From assembly GCF_026810505.1 (NCBI RefSeq), contig NZ_CP101750.1, forward strand, positions 124,001-188,000: a stretch of DNA of 64,000 bases, written 5' to 3'. Position 1 is the stretch's first letter; every line of letters begins with the position of its first letter. Shown here in pieces: positions 41,316-50,700 of this stretch. The translations under genes and the position numbers were made by a program. The stretch is from Streptomyces sp. Je 1-369. GTDB taxonomy: Bacteria > Actinomycetota > Actinomycetes > Streptomycetales > Streptomycetaceae. The notes beneath the pieces are model-generated. The model was not told where the DNA came from. It saw only the letters and a program-made list of their open reading frames with translations, and did not search any database.

Positions 41316-41396
41316 GCTACGGCAGATCATCCCGCCCTCTCGGGCAGGAGCAGCACCTTGCGGCAAGCACCGCCCCAGCCAAGGAGAACGCGGCAC

Positions 41397-42167
41397 ATGA
41401 CTCAGCATCAGGGATCCCTCGCCGGCAAGGTCGCCCTGATCACCGGAGCCAGCAGCGGGATCGGCGCCGCAGCCGCCCGCGTCTTCACCCGCGAGGGTGC
41501 CCGGGTCGTCCTGGTCGCCCGGCGCGAAGACCGGCTGCAGACGCTGGTCAAGGAACTGCACGCGGTCGGCGCCGAAGCGTCCTACTGCACCGGCGACGTA
41601 CAGATCGCCACCGACATGCAACGCGCCGTCGCATACGCCGTCGACACCTGCGGACGCCTGGACATCGCCTTCAACAACGCAGGCGCCGCAGCGGAGAAGA
41701 GCCCTCTGCACCTCATGGACGACGCCACCTACGACCGGATCATGGACACCAACGTCCGCGGCGTGTGGAACTGCCTGCGCCCTCAGATCAGCGCCATGCT
41801 CACCACCGGCAGCGGCGCCATCGTCAACACCAGCAGCGTCGCCGGTCTCGTCGCCACCTCCGTCGCCGCCCCTTACATCGCTGCCAAGCACGCGGTGATC
41901 GGCCTCACCAAAGTCGCCGCAGTCGAATACGCCCCCCACCACATCCGGATCAACGCCATCGCCCCCGGCCTGGCCCGCTCCGAGATGACGGAGGACTGGT
42001 TCACCCGCTACCCCGCCCAGGAGGCCAAAAGCAAAGCCTCCTCCCCGCAAAACCGCATGGCCGAACCCGAGGAAGTCGCCGAGGCGGCCGCCTGGCTCTG
42101 CAGCGACCACGCTTCCTTCATCACCGGCACCACCCTCCCCGTCGACGGCGGCGCCACCACCTGGTAG
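41397..42167 (+). CDS. SDR-family oxidoreductase
   Basis: The 256-residue classical short-chain dehydrogenase has the Rossmann motif TGASSGIG (16-23), NNAG at about 93-96, Ser146/147 and the YxxxK pair Tyr160/Lys164, ending in PVDGGATTW. It reduces or oxidises a carbonyl/alcohol with NAD(P). ATG 41397 has AAGGAGAA eight bases upstream; the frame extends further upstream but without a site. It could be a tailoring enzyme of the cluster, of which it would be the right-hand end, or an unrelated gene. Confidence 0.93.
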   Translation: MTQHQGSLAGKVALITGASSGIGAAAARVFTREGARVVLVARREDRLQTLVKELHAVGAEASYCTGDVQIATDMQRAVAYAVDTCGRLDIAFNNAGAAAEKSPLHLMDDATYDRIMDTNVRGVWNCLRPQISAMLTTGSGAIVNTSSVAGLVATSVAAPYIAAKHAVIGLTKVAAVEYAPHHIRINAIAPGLARSEMTEDWFTRYPAQEAKSKASSPQNRMAEPEEVAEAAAWLCSDHASFITGTTLPVDGGATTW

Positions 42168-42705
42168 GCCCCCGGAACAGCGCCAGCGCTATCACTCCAG
42201 GTGCTTCCGACGCCACGGCGCCACCGTCCTGGCTTCGCAGAGAAGCAGGTCCGCAGAGAATCCGGGCCGTTGTGACGGTGGCACCCGCCGGACGGCGGCG
42301 GCCCGGTCGCGCGGCGCGATGCGAGCGCTCGCCTTCCACCAGCGCGTCGCCCGCGCGACGGTGGATACGGGCGAACCGCCAGAACGGCCGCGGCCCGTAC
42401 TGACAGTTGGGCGTGGTCCACGGCGCCCGCAGGGCCCATGGCCCCATGCGGGCGTGAAGTGCCGGGTCCGCTCGGCGAGCCGCTCGCAGAGTTCCTGCAC
42501 TCCGAGTTCGCGCTGCCGAACATGCATCCGCGTGATGTCTGCTGTGGTGACGCCCGGACGGCGGAACCCGCAAAAACGGGTGGTTTGTCCCTATAGGTGG
42601 CGGGCAGGCGCTCACCGAGTGCTTGGGATAACAGGTGCTCCTCAACGAGACGACCAGGCCCCCGATCCCTGGACCGCTCCCCCCACCGCGATGAGGAACA
42701 CCCCC
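42168..42705. other. Spacer before the sigma factor gene
   Basis: No supported gene. A minus-strand frame at 42192-42527 starting MHVRQRELGVQELCERLAER looks protein-like for its first 40 residues, then degenerates, and may be a gene remnant. Sequence changes here from cluster-like to average composition. Confidence 0.5.
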
Positions 42706-43506
42706 ATGCCCAGCCGCCGTACCCACGACGACGCCCCCGACACCGAGCAGACCTTCCGTCACCTGGCCACCACTCCCCCCGGCCGCGAGCGCGACGCGCT
42801 GGTAGCGGAATTGGTGGAGGCCTGGCTGCCGCTGGCACGCCGCCTGGCCGGCCGGTTCCGCCACAAGGGCGAGAGCATGGACGACTTGAAGCAGGTCGCG
42901 GCCCTGGGTCTGCTCAAGGCGGTAGAACGCTACGACCCCGACCGCGGCGCCTTCCCCTCCTACGCCGTCCCCATGGTCACCGGTGAACTGCACCGCCACT
43001 TCCGCGACCACAGCTGGGACGTCCACGTCCCGCGGCGCGTACAGGAACTGCGCAACAAGGTCCGCAGCACCCACCAGGACCTCATGAACCGACCCGATCA
43101 CCCCGCCGAGCCCGACCTCGAGGAGATCGCCGCGCAGGCGGGACTCACCCTGGCGGAGGTGCACAACGGCATGGAGGCCTGGGACAGCAACAACAGCCTC
43201 TCCCTGGATGCCGACATCGGCACCGCACCGCACGGCGACAGCTTCACCCTCGCCGACACTCTCGGACACACCGACCCCGGCTACGACCTGGCCACCGACC
43301 GCGAAGCCGCCAGGCGAGGCCTTGCCCAGCTCACAGAACGGGAACGCAGCATCCTCTACCTGCGCTTCTTCGAAGACATGCCGCAGTCCCGTATCGCAGA
43401 GGAGATCGGCGTCTCCCAAATGCACATCTCCCGCCTCATCACCCGCAGCTGCGCCCAGGTCCGCGAACACACCCAGGCCGACCCACGCCCCAGGCAGGCA
43501 GCCTGA
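42706..43506 (+). CDS. SigB/SigF/SigG-family RNA polymerase sigma factor
   Basis: The 266-residue group 3 sigma factor has region 2 (RRLAGRFRHKGESMDDLKQVAALGLLKAVERYDPDRG), region 3 (WDVHVPRRVQELRNKV) and region 4 (LTERERSILYLRFFEDMPQSRIAEEIGVSQMHISRL split over its HTH). These direct stress and morphological regulons in Streptomyces and are normally held by anti-sigma factors; none is adjacent. ATG 42706 is preferred over ATG 42691 because GAGGAA lies 7 nt before it. Confidence 0.94.
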   Translation: MPSRRTHDDAPDTEQTFRHLATTPPGRERDALVAELVEAWLPLARRLAGRFRHKGESMDDLKQVAALGLLKAVERYDPDRGAFPSYAVPMVTGELHRHFRDHSWDVHVPRRVQELRNKVRSTHQDLMNRPDHPAEPDLEEIAAQAGLTLAEVHNGMEAWDSNNSLSLDADIGTAPHGDSFTLADTLGHTDPGYDLATDREAARRGLAQLTERERSILYLRFFEDMPQSRIAEEIGVSQMHISRLITRSCAQVREHTQADPRPRQAA

Positions 43507-43627
43507 CCCTTGCGTTGGGCTCGCACCTGCGCACGACGGGTGCGGGAGCGCCTGGTTCCACAGAGGGACCTCGCAGGCCCGGCCGCACCGGAAGGATGCT
43601 CGCCTGTCGCGCCGGGTCGCGATGCCT

Positions 43628-44248
43628 TCAGTCCATCGTGGTGCGGCGGGCATACGCGCGGGCGGCACGGGCGCGGTCGCCGCAGCGGGTGGAGCACCAC
43701 TGGCGGCGGCCGTGCTTGAGCAGGAAGCGGTTGCAGGGCGGGGACGCGCAGGCGGTCAGGCGGGCGGCGTCGGAGGCAGTGAGCAGGTCGGCGGCGTCGG
43801 AGGCGATGACGGCCAGGGCGTGCTCGACGATCGCGGTGGTGGGGTGGGGTGTGGCGCGGTAGGGGCCGGTCTCCGCGTCCCACATCAGGAGGGATGCGGT
43901 GGGGACCCGGGTCATCGCGTCATTGACCGCCGTGACGGCGGCGGGCGGGGCGGGCTGCCCGGCGACGCGGGAGGCCAGTAGCGACCTCACCTGCTCCCGC
44001 AGTACACGCAGCCGTGCCGCGCACACCTCCGCCAAGCCGGCGTCGGCCGGGGCGAGGTCGCGCCGCGCCAACCACTGCTCGGCCTGCGCCGGGGTGCCCA
44101 GGAGGTCGACCGTGCGCCCGCCGGGCAGTACGAGGGCACTGTTCGCCAGGGCCAGGGCGGGGTGCTCATCCTCGCCCGGCGCCGACGACGTGGCCGCTTC
44201 TTCCGTCACGAACTCTTCCACGCTTCTCATGGTACGGCTTGCCGCCAT
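43628..44248 (-). CDS. ABATE/CGNR zinc-finger regulator
   Basis: The 206-residue protein has an N-terminal ABATE-like stress domain and a C-terminal CGNR zinc finger: Cys pair in CASPPCNRFLLKHGRRQWC and STRCGDRARAARAYARR, where the family CGNR reads CGDR. Such proteins are DNA-binding regulators. It is divergent from a metallo-beta-lactamase-fold gene, and three CCGTGAG motifs fill the gap. There is no ribosome binding site; TAGGCAT about 15 nt upstream of ATG 44248 suggests a leaderless transcript. ATG 44230 is an alternative start. Confidence 0.85.
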   Translation of the reverse strand: MAASRTMRSVEEFVTEEAATSSAPGEDEHPALALANSALVLPGGRTVDLLGTPAQAEQWLARRDLAPADAGLAEVCAARLRVLREQVRSLLASRVAGQPAPPAAVTAVNDAMTRVPTASLLMWDAETGPYRATPHPTTAIVEHALAVIASDAADLLTASDAARLTACASPPCNRFLLKHGRRQWCSTRCGDRARAARAYARRTTMD

Positions 44249-44302
44249 CCGTGAGATATGCCTACAGTCACCTCACGGTTAACACCCCGACTATCCGTGA
44301 GG
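44249..44302. promoter_or_regulatory. Divergent operator with three CCGTGAG motifs
   Basis: ATCCGTGAG occurs at 44247-44255 and again at 44293-44301, with the inverse CTCACGG at 44272-44278. The spacing and the overlap with both promoters fit binding by the CGNR regulator to control itself and the hydrolase gene. Confidence 0.65.
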
Positions 44303-44312
44303 AACTCTTAAC

Positions 44313-45107
44313 GTGTCTTCCCCGACCCTGCGGACCGCTCCGTTCCCCATCCGCGTCTTCGGCGGCCCGACCGCCCTTTTCGACTACGCCGGCCTGCGCT
44401 TTCTCACCGACCCGACCTTCGACGCCCCCGGCGACCACCAGGCACCGGCCGTCGTGCTGACCAAGACGGCGGCGGCCGACGGCAGCCCGGCCGACCTCGG
44501 CCGCGTCGACGTGGTCCTGCTCTCGCACGACGAGCACGCCGACAACCTCGACACCTCCGGCCGGGCCCTGCTCGCCGACGTCCCGCTGACGCTCACCACC
44601 CCCAGCGGCGGGGAGCGTCTGGGGAAGGCGGCCACCGGCCTGGCCGACTGGCAATCGGTCGAGCTCGAGCGTCGGGACGGCGGACCCGGCACCGTTACCG
44701 TGACCGGCGTGCCCGCCATCCACGGCCCCGGCCCGCGCGAGGAGGTCGAGCCGATCACCGGCCAGGTCGTCGGCTTCGTCCTGACCGGCGAGGGCCTGCC
44801 CACCGTCTACGTCAGCGGCGACAACGCCTCTCTCGACGCGGTCACGGACATCGCCGAGCGCTTCGCCCCGGTGGACACGGCCCTCCTCTTCGCCGGAGCA
44901 CCCCGCTTCCCCGAAGTCTTCGACAACGAGGTGATCGTCCTGGACAGCGCCCAAGCCGCTCGGGCCGCGAAGATCCTCGACGCCGGCCGCGTGGTCCCCG
45001 TCCACTACGACAGCTGGGCCCACTTCACCGAGGGCCGTGACGAGCTCGCTGCCGCCTTTGCCGCCGCCGGTCTCACCGAACGCGTCGACTTCGGCGTCCG
45101 CGGCTGA
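44313..45107 (+). CDS. Metallo-beta-lactamase-fold hydrolase (UlaG-like)
   Basis: The 264-residue protein has the metal-binding LLSHDEHADNLD motif (HxxHxDx type), YVSGDNASLD with the bridging Asp, and a late VVPVHYDSW His, as in UlaG-like and RNase-Z-related hydrolases. The GTG start at 44313 has GAGGAAC upstream. It is controlled in all likelihood by the divergent CGNR regulator. The substrate is unknown; phosphodiester or lactone hydrolysis are common in the family. Confidence 0.9.
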   Translation: MSSPTLRTAPFPIRVFGGPTALFDYAGLRFLTDPTFDAPGDHQAPAVVLTKTAAADGSPADLGRVDVVLLSHDEHADNLDTSGRALLADVPLTLTTPSGGERLGKAATGLADWQSVELERRDGGPGTVTVTGVPAIHGPGPREEVEPITGQVVGFVLTGEGLPTVYVSGDNASLDAVTDIAERFAPVDTALLFAGAPRFPEVFDNEVIVLDSAQAARAAKILDAGRVVPVHYDSWAHFTEGRDELAAAFAAAGLTERVDFGVRG

Positions 45108-45141
45108 CCCCACGCACGCCGGGCACACGGGCCGGACCCGG

Positions 45142-45190
45142 CCGGGCGCCGGCCGACAGCGAACCGCCGCAGCTGTCGCCCGGCGCCCGG
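45142..45190. terminator. Bidirectional GC-rich terminator
   Basis: A 19-bp inverted repeat with a single mismatch (45142-45160 and 45172-45190, loop 11 nt) lies between the convergent hydrolase and NACHT genes. T-runs are lacking, as is common in Streptomyces. Confidence 0.75.
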
Positions 45191-45228
45191 CCCCTCCCTC
45201 GCCTCCCCCACCTGCCGCCCCTGCGCCG

Positions 45229-48204
45229 TCACACCGTGGGCACGGTCGCCCGAGGGTCTTCCTGCGACGCCTCGGCGCCCGAGGCGAGTCGCTGTTGCAT
45301 GCGCAGATGCCGGAACTCGTAGTGCGCGCCGGACTGTCGTAGTACTCCCCTGCGGTGCGCTTCGTCGAGGAACGTCATGATCCGCCACGGCAGCCGCCCC
45401 GTCAGAGCCAGCCAGACGCGGGCGACCGCCAGTTGCCCCCAAGCGGTGAGTGCGAGGGCGGCGGTGCCCATCGGGACCCACATCTGCGCCGCGACGTGGT
45501 CGAGCCCGCCCTGCGACGCGAACGCCCAGGCCAGGACGACACACACGCCGCCCGTCATGACCGCCACGACTCCGGACCGGGACAGCGAAGCCATGCGGTC
45601 CGTGCGCAGGGTGACTTGCGGGTTGGCCGCCCGGATGAGGTCGGAGGGAGTGCTGAGCGCACGGTAGAGACCCGAAGCGGGGCCGCCGATCAGCGCGATC
45701 AGGACTCCACCCATGGCACCGGGAAGCAGGAACCCCTCGACAGGGTGCCGGGCGGCGCTCTGCGCGAGCCAGGTCCTGGACTGCTCGGGCAGCTCCGGCA
45801 GCATGTTCACCGCATCGGCGGCGATATATGCGGTAGGCGCTATAGGCGCTGTGTCCGCCGTGTTGCCGTCGACGAGTACGCGCAGGTCGCCCTGGGCGAC
45901 GCGGAAGGTCACCCGCGTATCGAACGACTCGCACCTGCGGCCGCAGTTCGGCGGACGGCTGCCGTGCGGGTACGCCATGGGCCGGGTGCCCGCCTGTGGG
46001 TACACCAGGATGACCGCGATCTCCGTCGAGGACTCGACGGTGCGGACGCCGTCAGGTGTTTCCCGGTGCGACCACTCCCCGATCCGCCTGCCGTTCAGGT
46101 CGGGCGCTCGTGAGGTCTCCACCGCGGAGAACGCGCAGGCGACGGCGCCCACCGTCCCGCCTGCCGCCACTCCGACGAGCAGGCACACAGCCCAGCCGTG
46201 CAGAAGCCCGGTGACGAAACGCCGGGCGATACGGCTCTCGCCGCCGAGGGAAACGCCCGTCCGCACCCCCTGTCGCCCCGCCGCCGCCCACAGGCACAGG
46301 GCCGCGGCGAAGCACAGGGCGCCGGCCACCATCGGCCACGTGCCGAGGCCGCGCCCGAGCAGCCATGACGTGAGGAGAAAGAACCCCACCAGGGCGAGAG
46401 CACCACTCCCGGACCGCGCCGCGAGCCGACCGGTGGGGCTGCCCGCCCAGGGCAACCCGAGCGGCACCGCGTGGCGGGCCAGCCCCGCTACCCCGAAGTA
46501 CAGGGCGATCAGTACGCCGAAGACCGCGCCCCCGAACAGCTCGGCCACCCAGCCGTCCGTGACCGTGCCGAACTGCAGCCCGAACTGCACGGAGCCTCCG
46601 GTGAGGCCGTATCCGAGGGTGGCCGCGGCGGCCGTCGCCATGCAGACCGTGAGCTGCCGGGGCAGGGCCGAGCGCCCTTCGCGCCGCGCGACCGATACGG
46701 GCAGGAGCAGGGCAAGACCGCCGGCGAATCCGACCAGGTTGCCGACCAGATTGGCTGCCAAGGACGGCCTGTCGTCGAAGACGAAGACGTCGCCTCCGAC
46801 GCTGGAAAGCAGGATGGGGGCGGCCAGGACGAACGTGAGCGCCTGCGCGAGCAGGGCGGGTGCCGCCAGCCGCAGCACCCGCGGCACGCAGAGATACAGC
46901 TCCCACCAGGCGAGCCGTTTGGTCTCGCGCCGCTCCAACTCGCGGGCCAACCAGGCCAGCCAGCGCCTGGCGTCCGCGGCGCGCCACCGTGAGTCGGTGT
47001 CCCCGTCGCCGAACGCGGCCGGTACGAACGCGTCGAGGAGGTGCTGCTCGATCCCCGCCGTCGTCCCGAAACGAGGGTCGTCGAGGAGCTCTTGGGGGTC
47101 GCGGGACACATCGCCGTACACCGTACGTGCCAGGGCCACCATGAGCGGGTTGGTCAGGACCTGCAACAGCGCGTCGGCTGCCGGGGTACGCGAGTCCTGC
47201 TGGAGGGAGTCAAGCACCGGGGTCCACACCGTCGTACGGCGATCACCGGGACCGCGTACCGGGCGCGCGGTGCGCTCCAGATACGACGTCGACTCGGCGA
47301 ACTCCAGCGGCAGGAGCTCTAGGACCTCCGCGCCCGTCAGTACGTCGCTGCACGCGACCGTGGTGCGCCAGGCCGTGGTCCGCGAGGTGACGAGCACCGG
47401 CATGCCGTCGTCCAACTCGGCGTTGAGCCTGCGCATCGCGATGCCGTACAACGCCGGCGGCAGCTCGTCGAAGCCGTCCAGAACAGGCACGATCAGTCCG
47501 GCATCGAGCAGCGCTCCGGCCAAGGGGGTGCCGTCGGTGGTGGCCGCCAGCGGCCGGTATTCCGCCACGAGCCGCTCGAGAAGCCAGGCACGCAGCGAGG
47601 TGGTATCCGGGTCCCAGGCCGCCAGGGGGAAGATCACGGGCACCGCCGTGCCGGGCGTGCGCGTCCTCAGCAGATCGAGCGTGCAGCACACAGCGAGCAC
47701 GCTCTTCCCCGAACCAGGGCTTCCGAGTACGACCATGCGCCTCGACGGCACCTCGACGAAGGTCGTGGCGATCGACGCCAGACAGTCGTCGCCGGGCCGG
47801 GGCTCCGGCACCGGGCGACCGCGCCGGATGTTCCGTATGTCGTCCGCGAGCAGCCGGTCGGCCCACCGCCAGCGGACGTTCAGCGGCTTCGGGTCCTGCA
47901 GCCGCCGCAGCCGCGCCTCCTGCGCCCATTGGATCCGTACCGCATCGGCGAGCGCATCAGAGGTCTGCCGCAGCACGGCGCCGGGTTCCGAGGACGTACT
48001 CGCGCGACGCAGGATGTCCACGAGCAGTGCTACGACGGACACCATGACGCCGACCACGGATACGACGAACGCGGGTCCGTCGTACTGCGCTTGCCCGCCG
48101 TCCCCTCCGCCGACCTGGCGCAGCGTGGCGGCCAGCACGACCAGCGCCGCACACCCGACGCCGCCCCACAGCCTGCGCCGTGTCCAGACTTGCCGCCCCC
48201 GCAT
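45229..48204 (-). CDS. Polytopic membrane protein with NACHT-type NTPase domain
   Basis: The 991-residue protein begins with two hydrophobic segments (about residues 15-32 and 44-65), then a NACHT/STAND NTPase with Walker A GSPGSGKS (161-168) and Walker B VLDGFDE (241-247). The second half holds about ten further hydrophobic segments (for example LTFVLAAPILLSSVGG and FFLLTSWLLG) with an extracytoplasmic-looking domain between. STAND NTPases act as sensors, including in phage defence, and a membrane half suggests a pore or signalling effector. No sensor repeats such as TPR or LRR are visible. The start is ATG 48204. Confidence 0.85.
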   Translation of the reverse strand: MRGRQVWTRRRLWGGVGCAALVVLAATLRQVGGGDGGQAQYDGPAFVVSVVGVMVSVVALLVDILRRASTSSEPGAVLRQTSDALADAVRIQWAQEARLRRLQDPKPLNVRWRWADRLLADDIRNIRRGRPVPEPRPGDDCLASIATTFVEVPSRRMVVLGSPGSGKSVLAVCCTLDLLRTRTPGTAVPVIFPLAAWDPDTTSLRAWLLERLVAEYRPLAATTDGTPLAGALLDAGLIVPVLDGFDELPPALYGIAMRRLNAELDDGMPVLVTSRTTAWRTTVACSDVLTGAEVLELLPLEFAESTSYLERTARPVRGPGDRRTTVWTPVLDSLQQDSRTPAADALLQVLTNPLMVALARTVYGDVSRDPQELLDDPRFGTTAGIEQHLLDAFVPAAFGDGDTDSRWRAADARRWLAWLARELERRETKRLAWWELYLCVPRVLRLAAPALLAQALTFVLAAPILLSSVGGDVFVFDDRPSLAANLVGNLVGFAGGLALLLPVSVARREGRSALPRQLTVCMATAAAATLGYGLTGGSVQFGLQFGTVTDGWVAELFGGAVFGVLIALYFGVAGLARHAVPLGLPWAGSPTGRLAARSGSGALALVGFFLLTSWLLGRGLGTWPMVAGALCFAAALCLWAAAGRQGVRTGVSLGGESRIARRFVTGLLHGWAVCLLVGVAAGGTVGAVACAFSAVETSRAPDLNGRRIGEWSHRETPDGVRTVESSTEIAVILVYPQAGTRPMAYPHGSRPPNCGRRCESFDTRVTFRVAQGDLRVLVDGNTADTAPIAPTAYIAADAVNMLPELPEQSRTWLAQSAARHPVEGFLLPGAMGGVLIALIGGPASGLYRALSTPSDLIRAANPQVTLRTDRMASLSRSGVVAVMTGGVCVVLAWAFASQGGLDHVAAQMWVPMGTAALALTAWGQLAVARVWLALTGRLPWRIMTFLDEAHRRGVLRQSGAHYEFRHLRMQQRLASGAEASQEDPRATVPTV

Positions 48205-48474
48205 GCCGTCCCCTCCGTACCCCTCGCCCCGTGTGGAACCGAGCGTTTCAGGGAAGATGCGCCTGCCGGTGAGTCAGTGCACTTCTGCAGCGGGGCGCTT
48301 AGTGGTGAACCGGGGGCGTGGGGCACAGGCGTGTACGCCGTGCACGGTACGCTCCGGGCGGGGTGTTCTCCTCAAGGGCTCAGGTGCTCCCCGGCGCCCC
48401 CAGCAGTTGGGCGCTGTCGGGCCGGGCCGGATGGCCGTGTCGTTCAGGCGGATTCGAGGATCGGGCGGATCTCG

Positions 48475-48921
48475 ATGGTCTCCGGGGTGGGAAGGCTCTT
48501 GGGGTCCGAGCTGCTCCTGGACGCGCTGCACCGCACCCTCGGCCCCGACCTCGGCTACCGTGACACCGGCGACGTCCGCGCCGACCTGCGCGAACAGTTC
48601 GTCCGCTCCAGTACCGCACTGCGGAGCCCCGCGATCTGGCCCGTCTACCGTGCCGTCATCATCGCGGCCCAGGACGACGACGCGCTGCGCGAGCGGCTCT
48701 ACGAGCAGTTCCTCTCCGTGATCGAACAGCGCACTCTGGACCGCCTCACCAGCGCCCAGCGTACCGGCGAACTCGTCGCGGACGCCGACCTCACCTACTC
48801 CGCCGAGGTGTTGTGCGGTGCCCTTTACTACCGGGGATTGCTGTCCACACGCCCCATCGACGAAGCGGCGATCGACGGTCTGCTCGACATGTTCATGGCC
48901 GCGTACGCCGTCTCCCCGTGA
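48475..48921 (+). pseudogene. TetR-family C-terminal fragment lacking the HTH
   Basis: Residues starting GSELLLDALHRTLGPDLGY and ending LLDMFMAAYAVSP match the end of the HTH module and the C-terminal domain of TetR regulators with a TetR_C fold. The first 40-50 residues with the HTH are missing, and ATG 48475 has no convincing ribosome binding site. It is probably a truncated gene. It could be translated, but unlike the protein at 8687-9154 it has no good start. Confidence 0.7.
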
Positions 48922-49084
48922 CGTCTCGCGAGCGGAACCTCGGCGGATACCAGCCTGAGCAACTCGTCGCCCTCTTCGACTACTTCCGCTACTTCCGCCC
49001 TGAGGTCGCCCTTCGGCGGCGGACTGATCTGGTCGGCCGAGAGAAGCAGGCTGCCCGAACGTCACGCCGCGAACGACCACGGTG

Positions 49085-49950
49085 ACTGCGACCTCGGTCG
49101 CGGGCCGGACGTACCCAGGGCGGCCACCGGGCATCAGCATGCCGCGCACTCCCCCTCCACCGCCTCGGGTACGAGCGTCGACAGCCTCACCGAGCGGGGC
49201 CTGTCGGGGCCGGTGCGCCGCTTCGAGCTCACCGGCCGAACAGCCAGGATCCGCCTCGACTCGGGCTACACCATCGACGCCTGGACCTTCAACGGAAGCC
49301 CCCCGGTCCCCGAACTACGGTTACGTCAGAACGAGTTGGTCGAAGTCACCACCCTCGCGAATGCCGACGTCAAGGCTGGGGTGACCCTGCGCTGGGCACG
49401 GCTACAACGTGCCCAACGCCGCCGACGGAGCCGTCGGCGTCACCCAGAACGCGGTGGCCCCGGGAGCCGCATGACGTACCGGTTCCGGGCCAAGGACGCC
49501 GACACCTACTCGTACCACTCGCACCAGCAGTCGGACGAGCAGGTACAGCGCGGCCTTACGGCCTGCGGTGGCAGCGGATCTCTCCCGGCACTCCGGTGCG
49601 GCTCCGGTTGGTCAACACCGCCAACGACCCCGTCGACCTGACCCTGGTCGGCAGCCCCTTCCGGGTCGCCGCGATCGACGGTGGTGAGCTGTACGGCCCC
49701 GGCGAGATCCGTGGCAAGACCCTGCCGATGGCAGCCGGCGGGCGCTACGACCTGACCTTCACCATGCGGGACCATCAAGATGACCTTCGTCAATCGCAGC
49801 TACGACCACCATCCCATGCACCACTGCCACAACCTGTTCCGTGCCCAGGTCGGCATGATGCTCCATCTCGTCTACGCCGGGGTGACCACTCCGTACGCGT
49901 CCGGCACGGCCACCCCCAACCAGCCCGAACAGCACCTCATCGACGTGGGT
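49085..49950 (+). pseudogene. Frameshifted and internally deleted multicopper oxidase
   Basis: Three frames in succession read as a copper oxidase: RRFELTGRTARIRLDSGYTI and ELRLRQNELVEVT; then after a one-base shift near 49396 HGYNVPNAADG; then TYRFRAKDADTYSYHSHQQSDEQ with the type 3 copper HSH; later VAAIDGGELYGPGEI; and finally HHPM joined directly to HCHNLFRAQVGMMLHLVYAGV. The segment between the HPMH and HCHN copper motifs is deleted. At least three frameshifts and the deletion show it is dead. Confidence 0.88.
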
Positions 49951-50004
49951 CACTCAACCTCTGCGCTCCGGGGCGCCGGACCGTTCGCGGGCGGCCGCCC
50001 TGCA

Positions 50005-50700
50005 TCAGGTGCCCGACTTGCGGCCGTAGACGAAGACGTCGTCGCCCTTGCGCAGCATGCTCCAGTACTTCGTCGCGTCCTTCTTCGTCATGTTGACGCA
50101 TCCGTGGGAGCCCGGCGGGGCCCAGACGCTGATGCCGACCGAGTGGAACGCCTGGCCGCCGTCGAAGAACTGGCTGTATGGCATCGGCACGTGATAGATG
50201 CTCGACACGTGGTCGATGTCGCGCCAGTAGACCTTCTTCAGTCCGGTGCGGGTCTCATGGCCATTGCGGCCGGTGCGCACCGGCACCGGGCCGTACTTGA
50301 GGTTCTTGCCGTCCTGGATCCAGCTGAGCTGAAGCGTCAGATCGACACAGGCGATGCGGCCCTTGTTGGTCGGGCACTTGCCCGCCTTGTTGGGGTTGTT
50401 GCCCACGGCTTTCTGCTTGTTCATGAGGTTCATGACACCCCAGGTGACACTGCCCGCGTACCCGGCGTTCGGGGTGATCTTGTGCTTAGTCTGGAAGGCC
50501 TTGATGGCCTTGCAGTCGGCCGCCGACTGCCTGCCGTCCACCGGGCGGCCGAGGAACTTCTCGACCTGCTTCTGGTACGGGCCGGTCTGTGTCGAGCACG
50601 ACGCTGCCTGAGCGCTGCCGGAGCCGAGCGCCACCGTGAGCGGGGCCACCAACATGGTGATCCCCAGAACTGCGGCTCCTCGTCTGCGTATGTCCCCCAT
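50005..50700 (-). CDS. Secreted L,D-transpeptidase (YkuD fold)
   Basis: The 231-residue protein has a Sec signal peptide (LGITMLVAPLTVALGSGSAQAA), a putative peptidoglycan-binding-like N-terminal part with Cys residues, and a YkuD catalytic motif SHGCVNM near the C-terminus preceded by HSVGISVWAPPG. It would form 3-3 cross-links in peptidoglycan outside the membrane. ATG 50700 is chosen because GAGGAG precedes it and a signal peptide follows at once. It stands alone. Confidence 0.92.
   Translation of the reverse strand: MGDIRRRGAAVLGITMLVAPLTVALGSGSAQAASCSTQTGPYQKQVEKFLGRPVDGRQSAADCKAIKAFQTKHKITPNAGYAGSVTWGVMNLMNKQKAVGNNPNKAGKCPTNKGRIACVDLTLQLSWIQDGKNLKYGPVPVRTGRNGHETRTGLKKVYWRDIDHVSSIYHVPMPYSQFFDGGQAFHSVGISVWAPPGSHGCVNMTKKDATKYWSMLRKGDDVFVYGRKSGT

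Noticed and set aside
40982..42403. Frame +2 reading through the cyclase remnant and the SDR gene
   Set aside because: It is the shadow of the SDR gene, which is clearly coded in another frame with full motifs.
42540..42700. SigB-type promoter before the sigma factor gene
   Set aside because: GGTTT and GGGATA-like words occur but not at the spacing needed for the consensus.
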